Made by a program: the position numbers and the translations under genes. A stretch of DNA of 64,000 nucleotides, from the NCBI GenBank assembly GCA_043805435.1, contig JAZDHY010000010.1, positions 56,064-120,063 of the forward strand, written 5' to 3'. This document shows positions 52,927-62,713 of the stretch, piece by piece. Source of the DNA: JAEXOD01 sp043805435. GTDB lineage: Bacteria > Bacteroidota > Ignavibacteria > Ignavibacteriales > Melioribacteraceae. Below the pieces are notes generated by a model that saw nothing but the letters and a program-made list of their open reading frames with translations, made no database searches and had not been told where the DNA came from. How positions within the stretch are numbered: position 1 is the first letter of the stretch; each line of letters starts with the position of its first letter.

Positions 52927-53778
52927 ATGAACATAGAAAATTATGTTGTCCGTAAAATGAAAAAGGAAGAAGCTAATTTAGCCATTGAGTGGGCATCTGA
53001 TGAAGGTTGGAACCCCGGCCTATACGATTTGGATTGTTTTTGGAATACCGATCCTGATGGCTGGTGGATTGGACTATTAAATAACGAACCAATCTGTTTG
53101 AAAACGGCAATAAAATATGGCAATACATACGGCTTTATGGGTTTTTATATGGTTAAGCCAAAGTTTAGGGGAAAAGGATACGGATTAACTTTGTGGAAAA
53201 TTGCTAATGAATCCCTAATAGGCCGAATTGCGGGAATGGATGGTGTAGTTGAACAACAAAAGAACTATGCAAAATCGGGGTATGTTTATGCCCATCGTAA
53301 TGTTAGATATGAAGGAGTTGGCGGTGGCCAAACAATTAATGCCCCTAACATTACAGATATTAAAAATATTTCTTTTGAGCTGATAGAAAATTATGATAGA
53401 GAATGTTTTCCCGAAAAAAGAAGCAAGTTTTTAACCGGATGGTTCTCTTTGCCCGAATCTTTTTCGCTTGGATATTTTGAAGATGGTAAAATTAAAGGCT
53501 TTGGCACAATACGTAAATGCAGAAAAGGGTATAAAATTGGTCCTCTGTTTTCGGATAATTACCAAATAGCCGAAAAACTGTTTTTGTGCCTAAAATCTAA
53601 AATAAATGAAGGAGAAAGTTTTTATTTGGATATTCCGGAACCGAACGAAAACGCAGTTAAGCTTGTAAAAAAATATAATATGAAGTATGTTTTTGAAACA
53701 GCACGAATGTATTTGGGTGGAACACCGGACGTGAATCTGAATAAAATTTATGGCATTACAACTTTTGAATTAGGATGA
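52927..53778 (+). CDS. GNAT-family acetyltransferase with YitH-type C-terminal domain
   Basis: 283 residues. N-terminal GNAT fold (about 1-125) with the acetyl-CoA loop MVKPKFRGKGYGLTLWKIA, then a second GNAT-like half (FGTIRKCRKGYKIGPLFSDNYQIAEKLF) as in the YitH/Acetyltransf_18 group. Substrate unknown. A putative start ATG at 52927 follows AAAATGAA-rich sequence without a clear ribosome site. Its stop overlaps the start of the NAT gene (ATGA), so the two acetyltransferases are coupled. Confidence 0.88.
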   Translation: MNIENYVVRKMKKEEANLAIEWASDEGWNPGLYDLDCFWNTDPDGWWIGLLNNEPICLKTAIKYGNTYGFMGFYMVKPKFRGKGYGLTLWKIANESLIGRIAGMDGVVEQQKNYAKSGYVYAHRNVRYEGVGGGQTINAPNITDIKNISFELIENYDRECFPEKRSKFLTGWFSLPESFSLGYFEDGKIKGFGTIRKCRKGYKIGPLFSDNYQIAEKLFLCLKSKINEGESFYLDIPEPNENAVKLVKKYNMKYVFETARMYLGGTPDVNLNKIYGITTFELG

Positions 53779-54572
53779 TTATGAATTATGAAAAATACCT
53801 TAATTTAATAGAAGTTAATAAAAAAAATACATTAAATTATTTATATCTGGCACAACTTCAAATTAATCATATTTTGTCAATTCCGTTTGAAAATTTAGAT
53901 ATTCAAGCGGGAATAACTATTTCTCTTTTAGAGAAGGACTTATTTACAAAAATAATTGAAAATAAAAGAGGTGGCTTTTGTTACGAACTTAATTATCTTT
54001 TTTACTTTTTATTAAAAGAGCTGGGTTTTGATGTTTATCTTGCTTCAGCACAATTTTATCATCCGGCCAAAAAAACATTTGCGCCCGAATTTGATCATTT
54101 AACTTTGGTTGTTCAACTTGAAAAAAAATATTTGGTTGATGTGGGTTTTGGAGATTCGTTTAGAGTGCCAATTCCTATACCGGACGGACAAATAAAAGAT
54201 ATTAGCGGCACTTACAGGGTTTATCATAACGAGGGAGAAGAGTTTTTTTTACAACGATTAAATGAGGATACTTGGTTAACACAGTATAAGTTTAAACTAG
54301 TTCCCCGTGATATTAAAGAGTTTTATCCAATGTGTGTTTATCATCAAACTTCACCGGATACTATTTTTACACAGCGCAAATTATGCACTATTGCAACACC
54401 AATGGGCAGGGTAACTATATCTGACGAGTCGTTAACCGTTACACAAAACAGATTAAAAGAAAAATTTATTATCAAATCGCCCGATGAATTTAACGAAAAA
54501 CTTAAAATCCATTTTGGGATGGATTTTAATAAAATAAAAGAGTTTAATATTGATAAGATAAAACAAATGTAA
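53775..54572 (+). CDS. nat: Arylamine N-acetyltransferase
   Basis: 265 residues. Transfers acetyl from acetyl-CoA to arylamines or hydrazines. The NAT catalytic triad is present at canonical positions: Cys69 (RGGFCYE), His108 (FDHLTL) and Asp122 (LVDVGFGD). Early motif IPFENLDIQAG is also typical. Full length for the family. Many NATs take part in secondary metabolism; the coupled GNAT upstream suggests a shared substrate or simple co-regulation. Confidence 0.94.
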   Translation: MIMNYEKYLNLIEVNKKNTLNYLYLAQLQINHILSIPFENLDIQAGITISLLEKDLFTKIIENKRGGFCYELNYLFYFLLKELGFDVYLASAQFYHPAKKTFAPEFDHLTLVVQLEKKYLVDVGFGDSFRVPIPIPDGQIKDISGTYRVYHNEGEEFFLQRLNEDTWLTQYKFKLVPRDIKEFYPMCVYHQTSPDTIFTQRKLCTIATPMGRVTISDESLTVTQNRLKEKFIIKSPDEFNEKLKIHFGMDFNKIKEFNIDKIKQM

Positions 54573-55180
54573 AAATTGAAAAATTAATTATGGATAATCC
54601 ACACTTCATAAATTTATTAAATTAAAATTAGTCATTGGAAATGAAATTATGATGACGTTAATTAGAAAAAGAAAGCTGAACAATTATAATATAACAAGTT
54701 AATTATTTATAAAGCATAACCCTGATGTTTAAACTAGTCATTTTTATGTGTCATTATTTGCCCTTTATTTAAACACAATTATTCCAAAGCCTTACTAATT
54801 TACCAAATAAATTGAGTAAGATATCTAAGTCACAGAGTGAAGAAATGTGTATAGCAAAATCAAATCCCCGTACAAAACAAACCCCATCGGCGTGACACTC
54901 AACATGTTATAATACAAAACGTTACAGGTGTTACAATGTCGCTCCGCTGGAGCTAAAACCAATGTCGGAGGTCTCTGTTTCCTATAAACATTTCGTCCGG
55001 CAAAGGCCGGACTTATACATGTAAAAATATTCTCTTCTGTTTGTATATACCAAACTTATACCCATAAGCCATTTATTATTCCCAATTCGTAATATCCAAT
55101 GACTAATTTGGTAAATTAAAATTTTACTTGTGTTTAGCGTTTTTAATTAAAAATTTAGAATTCAAAATTAAAAATTCTCC
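54573..55180. other. Non-coding region with REP-like hairpins
   Basis: No gene in 600 bp. Contains ACCCCATCGGCGTGACA (about 54885), GCTCC-GCT-GGAGC (54941-54953), GTCCGGC-(AAAG)-GCCGGAC (54995-55012) and, next to the carB stop, an A/T-only element (55139-55172). The spacing and order ATCGGxGTGACA ... GCTCCGCTGGAGC ... CATTTCGTCC resemble a decayed composite repeat. Confidence 0.5.
54941..55012. repeat. Pair of REP-like hairpins
   Basis: GCTCC-GCT-GGAGC at 54941-54953 and GTCCGGC/GCCGGAC at 54995-55001 and 55006-55012. Much more G+C-rich than the surroundings. Confidence 0.65.
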
Positions 55181-58100
55181 TTAATTATACTCGTCCCAGC
55201 TTTTTATTGCAAGATTATTGTAATTATATTTTTTTAACGATTTGACAAAACGTTTTGCAAACTGAATATTTGTAATTAACGGAATGTTTAAATCAATTGC
55301 ACGCCGGCGTATTATATAATCGGCATCAAGTTCTACTTTTTCCGTTGTTTTAGGAATATTAATTACCAAATCAATTTTCCCTGCTTCAAGAGCTGCAATT
55401 ACTGAGGGTTCGGTATTTTTAAAAGGACGGTATAATGTTTCCATCTCGATACCATAAGCTCTGTAAAAATCGGCGGTTCCTTTTGTGGCGTAAAATTTTA
55501 ATCCCATATCCTGCAAGGTTTTAATTTCACCAAAAAATTCCGCTTTTTCTTTTAATGTCCCTGTTGAAAGCAAAACACCTTTTTCGGGAATTTTAAATCC
55601 GGTTGAAAGTAAACTTTTTAAGAAAGCTTCGTTAAAATCATCACCTAAACAGGCAACTTCACCGGTTGAAGACATCTCAACGCCAACAATAGGATCGGAA
55701 CCTTTTAACCGAGTAAAAGAAAATTGTGAAGCTTTAACTCCAACATAATCCAAATCAAATGATGACTTATCTACCTTGGGAATTTTTTCGCCCATAATCA
55801 ATCTGGTTGCGCTATCAATAAAATTAAGTTTTAATACTTTGGAAACAAAAGGAAAACTACGTGATGCGCGCAAGTTACATTCAATAACTTTTACTTCGTT
55901 ATCTTTGGCAATAAATTGTATGTTAAAAGGGCCTGTTATTTTAAATGCATCGGCAATTTGTTTTGTAATTATTTTTACACGGCGCATAGTTTCTAAATAC
56001 GTACGCTGGGGAGGTAATACAATTGTTGCATCGCCGGAATGAACTCCGGCATTTTCAACATGTTCGGAAATGGCATAACAATATAATTTGCCGTCACTTG
56101 CAACCGCATCTACCTCTATTTCGCGTGCATCGGTAATAAATTTGCTAATTACAACAGGGTGCTCTTGACTAATATCGGATGCTTTTCTTAAGTATTCTTC
56201 AAGTTCCGCTTCCGAAATAACAATACTCATAGCCGCACCGCTTAAAACATAACTGGGTCTTATAAGTACGGGATAATTGACTTTGTTTGAAAACTCTTTT
56301 GCCGATTCCAAATCGGTTAATTCTTCCCATTCGGGCTGGTCTATTTCCAATTTGTCAAGTATTTCTGAAAACTTGTTTCTGTCTTCTGCCCGGTCAATCA
56401 TTTTGGGCGAAGTACCAAGCACATTAATTTTATTATCTTTTAATTTAATTGCAAGGTTGTTTGGAATTTGTCCGCCCATTGAAACTATTATTCCTAATGG
56501 GTTCTCTTTTTCATAAATATCAAGTATCCTTTCCAAACTCATTTCTTCAAAATATAATTTATCGCATATATCGTGGTCGGTACTAACGGTTTCCGGATTA
56601 TAATTTATCATTATAGTTTTATAATCAAGTTTGTTTAAAGTTAAAACGGCATTTACACAACACCAGTCAAATTCAACCGAAGAACCAATTCTATATGCAC
56701 CACCGCCAAGCACAACAATGCTTTCATCGGGATCTGGTTTAATGTCATCTTCGGCACCATTGTATGTTACATATAAATAATTTGTTTGTGCGGGATATTC
56801 TGCTGCAAGCGTATCAATCTGTTTAACATAAGGTATTATGTTTAATTCTTTTCTTTTAGCTCTAACTTCAAATTCATCGGCACCTATTAACAGGCCGATT
56901 TGTTTATCGGAAAAACCTGTTTGTTTTGCGTATTTAAAAATATCAAAAGGAAGTGTATTTAATTGATAGCTTATTATTTTGCTTTCAACATTAATAATGT
57001 TTTTCATTTTATATAAAAACCATTTATCAATTTTGGATAGCTCGTTAATAAAATCAACAGAATATCCAAGTTGAAATGCTTTTGCAATTGCAAACATTCT
57101 TTTATCGTTAGCAACTGCAATAGTTTTTTCAAGATCTGCAGCGGGGGTATCGTTAACGCAAAAACCATTCATCCCAATATCTAACATGCGAATTGCTTTT
57201 TGTAACACTTCTTCAAAAGTACGGCCAATTGCCATAACTTCGCCAACAGATTTCATCTCGCTGCCAAGTTGAGTGCTTACCTGTTTGAATTTTTGTAAAT
57301 CCCAGCGGGGGAATTTTAATACAATATAATCGAGTGCCGGTTCAAAACAGGAAGAGGTTTCCCTTGTAATAATGTTTTCAATTTCGTTTAAGTTATAACC
57401 TAAAGAAAGTTTTGTTGCAACAAATGCCAAAGGATAACCCGTTGCTTTGGATGCCAATGCGGAACTACGACTTAATCGGGCATTTACTTCTATAATTCTG
57501 TAATCATCGGATGTTGTACTTAAAGCATATTGAATATTACATTCACCCACAATTCCCAAATGACGTATTAATTTAATTCCTATTGACCTAAGCTTAAAAT
57601 TTTCTTGAGCTGAAAGAGTTTGTACCGGTGCTACAACAATACTGTCTCCGGTATGAATTCCCATAGGGTCAACATTTTCCATGTTACAAACTGTAATGCA
57701 GTTGTTGTATTTATCGCGAACAATTTCGTATTCAACTTCTTTCCAGCCGTACAACGATTCTTCAATTAAAATCTGGTCGGTAAATGCAAATGCACGCTGC
57801 GCTTTTTCAATCAGTTCCTGTTCGTTTTCAACAATACCCGAACCAAGTCCGCCCAAAGCATAAGCAATACGAACCATAACAGGATAACCTATTTCTTTTG
57901 CAGCAATTTTTGCCTCAAAAATATTACCGGCTGTTTTACTTAATGCAACTTTTAATCCTGCCTCTTTAACTTTATCGCCAAATAATAACCTGTCTTCGGT
58001 GTTTTTTATTACTTGTACTTGTGTACCAAGCACACGTACCGAGTGTTTTTCAAATACTCCTTTGTCAAATAATTCAACTCCGGCATTTAATGCGGTTTGA

Positions 58101-58375
58101 CCACCAACACCAAGTAAAATAGCATCAGGTTTTTCTTTTTCAATAATTTTTTCAACAAAATGAGGCTTAACTGGTAAAAAATATACTTTATCTGCAAATT
58201 GTTCGGACGTTTGAATTGTTGCAATGTTGGGATTTATTAAAACGGTTTCAATTCCATCTTCTTTTAACGCTTTAATTGCCTGGCTTCCGGAATAATCAAA
58301 TTCTCCTGCCTGCCCAATTTGTAATGCGCCTGAACCAAGAATTAATACTTTTTTGGGTTTTCCTTTTTTTACCAT
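55181..58375 (-). CDS. carB: Carbamoyl-phosphate synthase large subunit
   Basis: 1064 residues. Makes carbamoyl phosphate for pyrimidines and arginine from ammonia supplied by CarA. Two homologous ATP-grasp halves are visible: GSGALQIGQAGEFDYSGSQA, then YALGGLGSGIV, EVEYEIVRDKYNNCITVCNMEN and EVNARLSRSSALASKATGYPLA in the first; GGGAYRIGSSVEFDWCCVNA, SYVLSGAAMSIV, DAREIEVDAVASDG and ECNLRASRSFPFVSKV in the second. The C-terminal MGS-like allosteric domain follows (GVLLSTGTLKEKAEF). Start overlaps the carA stop by one base. Confidence 0.98.
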   Translation of the reverse strand: MVKKGKPKKVLILGSGALQIGQAGEFDYSGSQAIKALKEDGIETVLINPNIATIQTSEQFADKVYFLPVKPHFVEKIIEKEKPDAILLGVGGQTALNAGVELFDKGVFEKHSVRVLGTQVQVIKNTEDRLLFGDKVKEAGLKVALSKTAGNIFEAKIAAKEIGYPVMVRIAYALGGLGSGIVENEQELIEKAQRAFAFTDQILIEESLYGWKEVEYEIVRDKYNNCITVCNMENVDPMGIHTGDSIVVAPVQTLSAQENFKLRSIGIKLIRHLGIVGECNIQYALSTTSDDYRIIEVNARLSRSSALASKATGYPLAFVATKLSLGYNLNEIENIITRETSSCFEPALDYIVLKFPRWDLQKFKQVSTQLGSEMKSVGEVMAIGRTFEEVLQKAIRMLDIGMNGFCVNDTPAADLEKTIAVANDKRMFAIAKAFQLGYSVDFINELSKIDKWFLYKMKNIINVESKIISYQLNTLPFDIFKYAKQTGFSDKQIGLLIGADEFEVRAKRKELNIIPYVKQIDTLAAEYPAQTNYLYVTYNGAEDDIKPDPDESIVVLGGGAYRIGSSVEFDWCCVNAVLTLNKLDYKTIMINYNPETVSTDHDICDKLYFEEMSLERILDIYEKENPLGIIVSMGGQIPNNLAIKLKDNKINVLGTSPKMIDRAEDRNKFSEILDKLEIDQPEWEELTDLESAKEFSNKVNYPVLIRPSYVLSGAAMSIVISEAELEEYLRKASDISQEHPVVISKFITDAREIEVDAVASDGKLYCYAISEHVENAGVHSGDATIVLPPQRTYLETMRRVKIITKQIADAFKITGPFNIQFIAKDNEVKVIECNLRASRSFPFVSKVLKLNFIDSATRLIMGEKIPKVDKSSFDLDYVGVKASQFSFTRLKGSDPIVGVEMSSTGEVACLGDDFNEAFLKSLLSTGFKIPEKGVLLSTGTLKEKAEFFGEIKTLQDMGLKFYATKGTADFYRAYGIEMETLYRPFKNTEPSVIAALEAGKIDLVINIPKTTEKVELDADYIIRRRAIDLNIPLITNIQFAKRFVKSLKKYNYNNLAIKSWDEYN

Positions 58376-59451
58376 TATAATGACCTCACAAACATATCAA
58401 AAATAAATTCCGTATCATCGGGTCCCGGTGATGCTTCCGGGTGAAACTGTGCACCAAAAATAGGTTTTGCAATATGAATAATTCCTTCATTGGTTCCGTC
58501 GTTATCATTTATAAACCACTCGCGCCAATCTTCGGAAAGCGTGTTGGAGTCGATTGCATATCCGTGATTTTGTGACGTAATATAACATCTTTTTGTGCCT
58601 GCTTCGTTTACCGGCTGGTTGTGGCTTCGATGACCGTATTTTAATTTATAGGTGTCTGCTCCACTGGCAAGTCCTAAAATCTGACAACCAAGGCAAATTC
58701 CTAAAATAGGTTTGCTTAGTTCAAAAACTTTTTTAGCGTTCGCAACCGTGGTGCCGCACATTTGCGGATCGCCGGGACCGTTAGATATTACATAACCGTC
58801 AACATCCAAAGAAAGAAAATCGTAATCATATGGTACTTGAATGATGCTTATATCCCTTTTTAGGAATGCTTGAATAATATTGTTTTTTATGCCGCAATCT
58901 ATTATAGCAATTTTTTTAAGTCCCTTATCATAATTTATAATTTCTTTGGTGGTAACAGTACTTACTAAATCGGTTTTGTTAGGATCAAAAAATTGCAGGT
59001 CTGCTTCTTTTTCTTCTGTATTAAATATTATTTTGCCCGGCATTGTGCCATGTTCGCGCAATTTGCGGGTTAACATACGTGTATCAACAGAATATATTGC
59101 GGGAATTTTAAATTCCTTAAGCCATTCATCCAATGATTTTACTGCCGACCAGTGCGAATATTCAAAAGAATAATCGGATACAATTAATCCTTTTATTTGA
59201 ATTTTTTCCGATTCAAAATGTTTTAATAAACCGTTTTCTCGACGGTAATCGGGCACGCCGTAATTACCTATTAAAGGGTAAGTTAAAATTAAAATTTGAC
59301 CGCAGTAAGACGGATCGGTAAGGGTTTCGGGATATCCGACCATTCCTGTGTTAAAAACTACTTCACCTTGGCAGTTTGTGTTATATCCAAATCCATAACC
59401 GGTTACACTTGTTCCGTCTTCCAGTAAAAGTTTTGCTTTTTGGTTGTTCAT
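58375..59451 (-). CDS. carA: Carbamoyl-phosphate synthase small subunit
   Basis: 358 residues. Glutamine amidotransferase subunit. N-terminal CarA domain (LLEDGTSVTGYGFG, GEVVFNTGMVGYPETLTDPSY) and class I amidotransferase domain with nucleophile Cys in GICLGCQILGLASG and the His/Glu pair in FGAQFHPEASPGP. The usual GICLGHQ has Cys in place of His, a minor oddity that leaves the triad intact. Forms an operon with carB. Confidence 0.97.
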   Translation of the reverse strand: MNNQKAKLLLEDGTSVTGYGFGYNTNCQGEVVFNTGMVGYPETLTDPSYCGQILILTYPLIGNYGVPDYRRENGLLKHFESEKIQIKGLIVSDYSFEYSHWSAVKSLDEWLKEFKIPAIYSVDTRMLTRKLREHGTMPGKIIFNTEEKEADLQFFDPNKTDLVSTVTTKEIINYDKGLKKIAIIDCGIKNNIIQAFLKRDISIIQVPYDYDFLSLDVDGYVISNGPGDPQMCGTTVANAKKVFELSKPILGICLGCQILGLASGADTYKLKYGHRSHNQPVNEAGTKRCYITSQNHGYAIDSNTLSEDWREWFINDNDGTNEGIIHIAKPIFGAQFHPEASPGPDDTEFIFDMFVRSL

Positions 59452-59626
59452 GTGTTATTATTACGAAAAGTTTAAAATGTGTTTAGCAAATATAAAAATT
59501 TTGCAAGAATTTATGAAATTAAATTTTTATTACCTGCAAAATTATTTAAAATAATGCATAAATATGCTTTGTTAAGGCTAAAATATTTTGGGTGGAGCCG
59601 GTAGTTGGAAAATTAAAAAGAAATAT

Positions 59627-59650
59627 AATTTTATAATTTTATAATTTTAT
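59627..59650. repeat. Three perfect copies of an 8-bp tandem repeat upstream of the methylase
   Basis: AATTTTAT repeated three times without interruption, ending 35 bp before the ATG of the adenine methylase gene, that is where a promoter would be expected. Confidence 0.8.
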
Positions 59651-59685
59651 GATATATTTGTAACTAGATTATTTAATAAAGTAAT

Positions 59686-60525
59686 ATGTTAAAAGTGCAA
59701 TCAAATAAATTATTACAACCTTTTGTTAAATGGGCCGGCGGGAAAAGACAACTACTTCCGGATATAAGAATATATATTCCTACTAAATTTAATACTTATT
59801 TTGAGCCATTCTTAGGCGGAGCTGCGGTTCTTTTTAATTTACAGCCCGCAAAAGCAGTTGTAAATGATATGAACTCCGAATTGATAAATGTCTATAGAGT
59901 TATTAAATTTAATTATCTAGAATTGATCGAAGAACTTAAAACTTTTGAAAATTCCGAAGAATTTTTTTATTCTGTTAGGGAATGGGATAGGAAAGAGGAT
60001 TATAAAAATTTCTCGTCTATTAAAAAAGCAGCAAGAATTATTTACCTTAATAAAACATGTTATAATGGTTTATTTAGAGTTAATAGCCAAGGGCAGTTTA
60101 ATGCTCCTTTTGGAAACTATAAAAATCCAAATATTATTAACGAGTTTACTGTAAAAGCTGTACACAACTATTTGAATGAAAATGAGATTGCTTTTTATGA
60201 TGGTGATTTTGAGGATGTTTTGCAATTAGCCGCCAAAAATGATTTTGTTTACATGGATCCGCCTTACGACCCAATTTCTGATGTTTCTTCATTTACAGGG
60301 TATACTTTTAATGGCTTTGGCCCTATTGAACAATATCGTCTGCAAAAAGCCTGTGATTCTTTAAATGATAAAGGTGTGAAATTTTTACTTTCCAATTCTT
60401 CGACTGATCTGATAAAAGATTTATATAAAAAATATAAAATAGAAATTGTTCAGGCTAATCGCAGTATAAATTCTATTGCTGATAGGCGTGGGAAAATTGA
60501 TGAATTGTTGATAAGGAATTATTGA
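59686..60525 (+). CDS. dam: D12-class (Dam-type) DNA adenine N6-methyltransferase
   Basis: 279 residues. SAM-binding motif FVKWAGGKRQLLPDI at the N-terminus, YFEPFLGGAAVLFNL (motif I), catalytic motif MDPPYD at 190-195, and CYNGLFRVNSQGQFNAPFG in between, all typical of the alpha-class Dam/DpnM group, which often methylate GATC; the recognition site here is not proven. The next gene starts 6 bp after its stop and encodes a PD-(D/E)xK nuclease, so it is the protecting half of a restriction-modification system and not a solitary Dam. Confidence 0.93.
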   Translation: MLKVQSNKLLQPFVKWAGGKRQLLPDIRIYIPTKFNTYFEPFLGGAAVLFNLQPAKAVVNDMNSELINVYRVIKFNYLELIEELKTFENSEEFFYSVREWDRKEDYKNFSSIKKAARIIYLNKTCYNGLFRVNSQGQFNAPFGNYKNPNIINEFTVKAVHNYLNENEIAFYDGDFEDVLQLAAKNDFVYMDPPYDPISDVSSFTGYTFNGFGPIEQYRLQKACDSLNDKGVKFLLSNSSTDLIKDLYKKYKIEIVQANRSINSIADRRGKIDELLIRNY

Positions 60526-60531
60526 TTGGAA

Positions 60532-61812
60532 ATGAACAAAATTGAGAGTGCGTGGCAGTCTCTATTTAAGAAATTTAATATACTTGAGGAAATTAAAAAA
60601 CATGGGCCATTTTTAATTACTTCTAAGCAAATTAACGAGTTTAAGGAAAGTAGAGTAATGACCAAGTTTGATCACTCTTCAAATTTACCTAAACTATTTT
60701 TTGAAAATGATTTGTCTGTTTTACCAATTACTCATGGTAGTTATTTAATTGGAAATTTCGATTCGTATTTTAGTGTTAAGGGTATTCCGCACAAAAAACC
60801 TGCAATTATTAATTTCCCTAATAATCTTGAAAGTATTAATATAAATAATATTTATTCAGAAGCCGCGGCCTTAAATTGTGCTTATGTTTCTGAGATGCTT
60901 AACGATGTTATTGGAGATATTTGTTTTCCAACAATTAGCGGGAGAATGTCTACATCCAAATTTGATTTTATAATTAAAAATAAACTGAATTCTGAATTTT
61001 ATAATGTAAATGTTGCAAATAGTCAATGTGAAATTGATGGTGGCTACGAAAGTGATAATGCATTAATGATAATTGAGGCAAAAAACTATTCGATAAATGA
61101 TTTTTTGATAAGACAGTTATATTATCCTTATAGATTATGGATTTCAAAAGTAAAAAAACCAGTAATCCCGGTTTTTTTAACATATAGCAATAATATATTT
61201 AGTTTTTCTATCTATGGATTTGAAAAGCCGGACGAATATAATTCTTTAGTATTAAAAGAGCAGAAGAATTTTATGTTTGCTCCGGAAGAAATAACAATTG
61301 ATGAAATTAAAAATATTAGTGATGGTACTAAGATTATTCCCGAATTAAATATCCCTTTCCCTCAGGCCGATTCTTTTGAACGGGTTGTTGACCTTTTTTC
61401 ATTGCTTCTGGAAAGTGACCTGACTTTAGATGAGATTAAATCAAATTATGCATTTGATGTAAGACAAGCAGCTTATTATATTAGTGCTTTACAATACTTG
61501 GGGCTTGTTGAAAAGATAAATAGAGATGGTGAAGTCTATTGTCATCTTAATAATACCGGAAAACGTATTGTTTCAATGCCTTTTAAGCAAAAATATCTTG
61601 AAATTGCAAAATGTATTTTGCAACATGAAGTTTTTAATAAAGTATTACAAGCGTATTTTTCCAAAGCCGCACCTGTTACAAAAGAAGAAGCTATAACTAT
61701 TATGAAATCTTGTAATATTTACAATGTTGATAAGGAATCATCAACTGTTGGCAGAAGAGCGCAAACAGTAATAAGATGGATCGAGTGGATATTAGAATTG
61801 GTTAATGGGTAA
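60532..61812 (+). CDS. Type II restriction endonuclease (PD-(D/E)xK) partner of the adenine methylase
   Basis: 427 residues from the ATG at 60532 (a TTG at 60526 is also in frame). The central region has a PD-(D/E)xK-like active site: D171 in CEIDGGYESD and E184-A-K186 in LMIIEAKNY, followed by RQLYYPYRLW. The C-terminal part (about 285-427) looks like winged-helix modules (DEIKSNYAFDVRQAAYYISAL, LGLVEKI). The design matches unnamed Type II enzymes annotated with DUF6996/DUF6997 beside D12 methylases. Cleavage site not predictable from sequence alone. Confidence 0.8.
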   Translation: MNKIESAWQSLFKKFNILEEIKKHGPFLITSKQINEFKESRVMTKFDHSSNLPKLFFENDLSVLPITHGSYLIGNFDSYFSVKGIPHKKPAIINFPNNLESININNIYSEAAALNCAYVSEMLNDVIGDICFPTISGRMSTSKFDFIIKNKLNSEFYNVNVANSQCEIDGGYESDNALMIIEAKNYSINDFLIRQLYYPYRLWISKVKKPVIPVFLTYSNNIFSFSIYGFEKPDEYNSLVLKEQKNFMFAPEEITIDEIKNISDGTKIIPELNIPFPQADSFERVVDLFSLLLESDLTLDEIKSNYAFDVRQAAYYISALQYLGLVEKINRDGEVYCHLNNTGKRIVSMPFKQKYLEIAKCILQHEVFNKVLQAYFSKAAPVTKEEAITIMKSCNIYNVDKESSTVGRRAQTVIRWIEWILELVNG

Positions 61813-61855
61813 ATTTTTTTCAAAATTTAGTGTGGTGCTGTTAAGTGCAAAATTC

Positions 61856-62047
61856 TTACCTTTTCCCACCCCTCGTTTCGGGATTATTGTAGCTATGCAA
61901 ATAATATAAAAAGAATTTTTGAGAATATTGTTCGAATTTTACTTGATTTTTTTTTCGTCGTAAATATAAAGCATATCGTGATATATTGTGGAATTGGCAA
62001 TAATCTTTAGCACTTACTAATTTGTCTTCTATCATAATAATTACCAT
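61856..62047 (-). CDS. Possible small DNA-binding-like protein
   Basis: 63 codons. The N-terminal half, LVSAKDYCQFHNISRYALYL, reads like a small helix-turn-helix (S/T-x-KxY-x-xxHxIS-xxxLYxR), but the C-terminal half loses that character. It could be a short regulator next to the restriction system, a decayed gene or a chance ORF. Convergent with the nuclease gene. Confidence 0.25.
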   Translation of the reverse strand: MVIIMIEDKLVSAKDYCQFHNISRYALYLRRKKNQVKFEQYSQKFFLYYLHSYNNPETRGGKR

Positions 62048-62109
62048 AAAATTAAGAATTGCAGTTATAATAATACGGAATTATTATTTTAGTTTTATAT
62101 ACAACAATT

Positions 62110-62466
62110 TTAAAAATGACTAATATTAGTGTCTTTTTTTAAGTATCTCATTCTTGTCAATTCCTTTAATAATTTTTCCAAGAAATCAATTATTAAGTTT
62201 AAAACAATGTTTTTGCCCTCGCCGCTAATTATCTTATAATAATCATCAATTTCTAAAGAGTGCCTTATAATATGTGGTAGTTCCACAATAATTCCTTCTT
62301 CAATAACAAAAACAAGAACTCTATTAGTGAAACTATAACCGATACTAAAAACTTCAGTTGAATTAATTACTTTTAGCTGCATAATTGTTTTAATAATTTT
62401 ATTAATGTAGTTTTCTCTTTGGTTAATGCTGCGGGGGAACGATTGTTTAATTTCTAAATTTGCCAT
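62110..62466 (-). CDS. Hypothetical protein (118 residues)
   Basis: Starts MANLEIKQSFPRSINQRENY at 62466 (an in-frame ATG at 62487 adds seven residues). Contains INKIIKTIMQLKVINSTEVFSIGYSF, RVLVFVIEEGIIVELPHIIRHS and a C-terminal helix pair. No motif that I recognise. Composition is protein-like (amphipathic helices, hydrophobic strands), so it is probably real, but no neighbour indicates its role. Confidence 0.5.
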   Translation of the reverse strand: MANLEIKQSFPRSINQRENYINKIIKTIMQLKVINSTEVFSIGYSFTNRVLVFVIEEGIIVELPHIIRHSLEIDDYYKIISGEGKNIVLNLIIDFLEKLLKELTRMRYLKKDTNISHF

Positions 62467-62639
62467 TTTGGGATATTCATTAAACATATATTACCTCAAA
62501 TTGTTTTATTCAAAAATACATTATGCTATACATAAAGTCAAGCAAAAAATGATCGTTTTAGTAAAGTATGATAAAATCTATTGTAATTCTGTTGATTTAT
62601 GTTTTTGTTTCGGTACTTATACTTAATGTTTGCGTATGT

Positions 62640-62673
62640 AAAAAACCGCAACTTTTTGAGCTTGCGGTTTTTT
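62640..62673 (-). terminator. Strong bidirectional intrinsic terminator
   Basis: Stem AAAAAACCGCAA (62640-62651) / TTGCGGTTTTTT (62662-62673), 10-base loop, A-run on one side and T-run on the other. It lies about 40 bp beyond the stop of the gene at 62714. Confidence 0.9.
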
Positions 62674-62713
62674 AAAGAATCTTTGTTTTTAATTCAAAAT
62701 TCAAAATTTAGCA

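Noticed and set aside
62426..62626. Plus-strand ORF of 66 codons
   Set aside because: Overlaps the opposite-strand hypothetical gene start, poor composition and no ribosome site.
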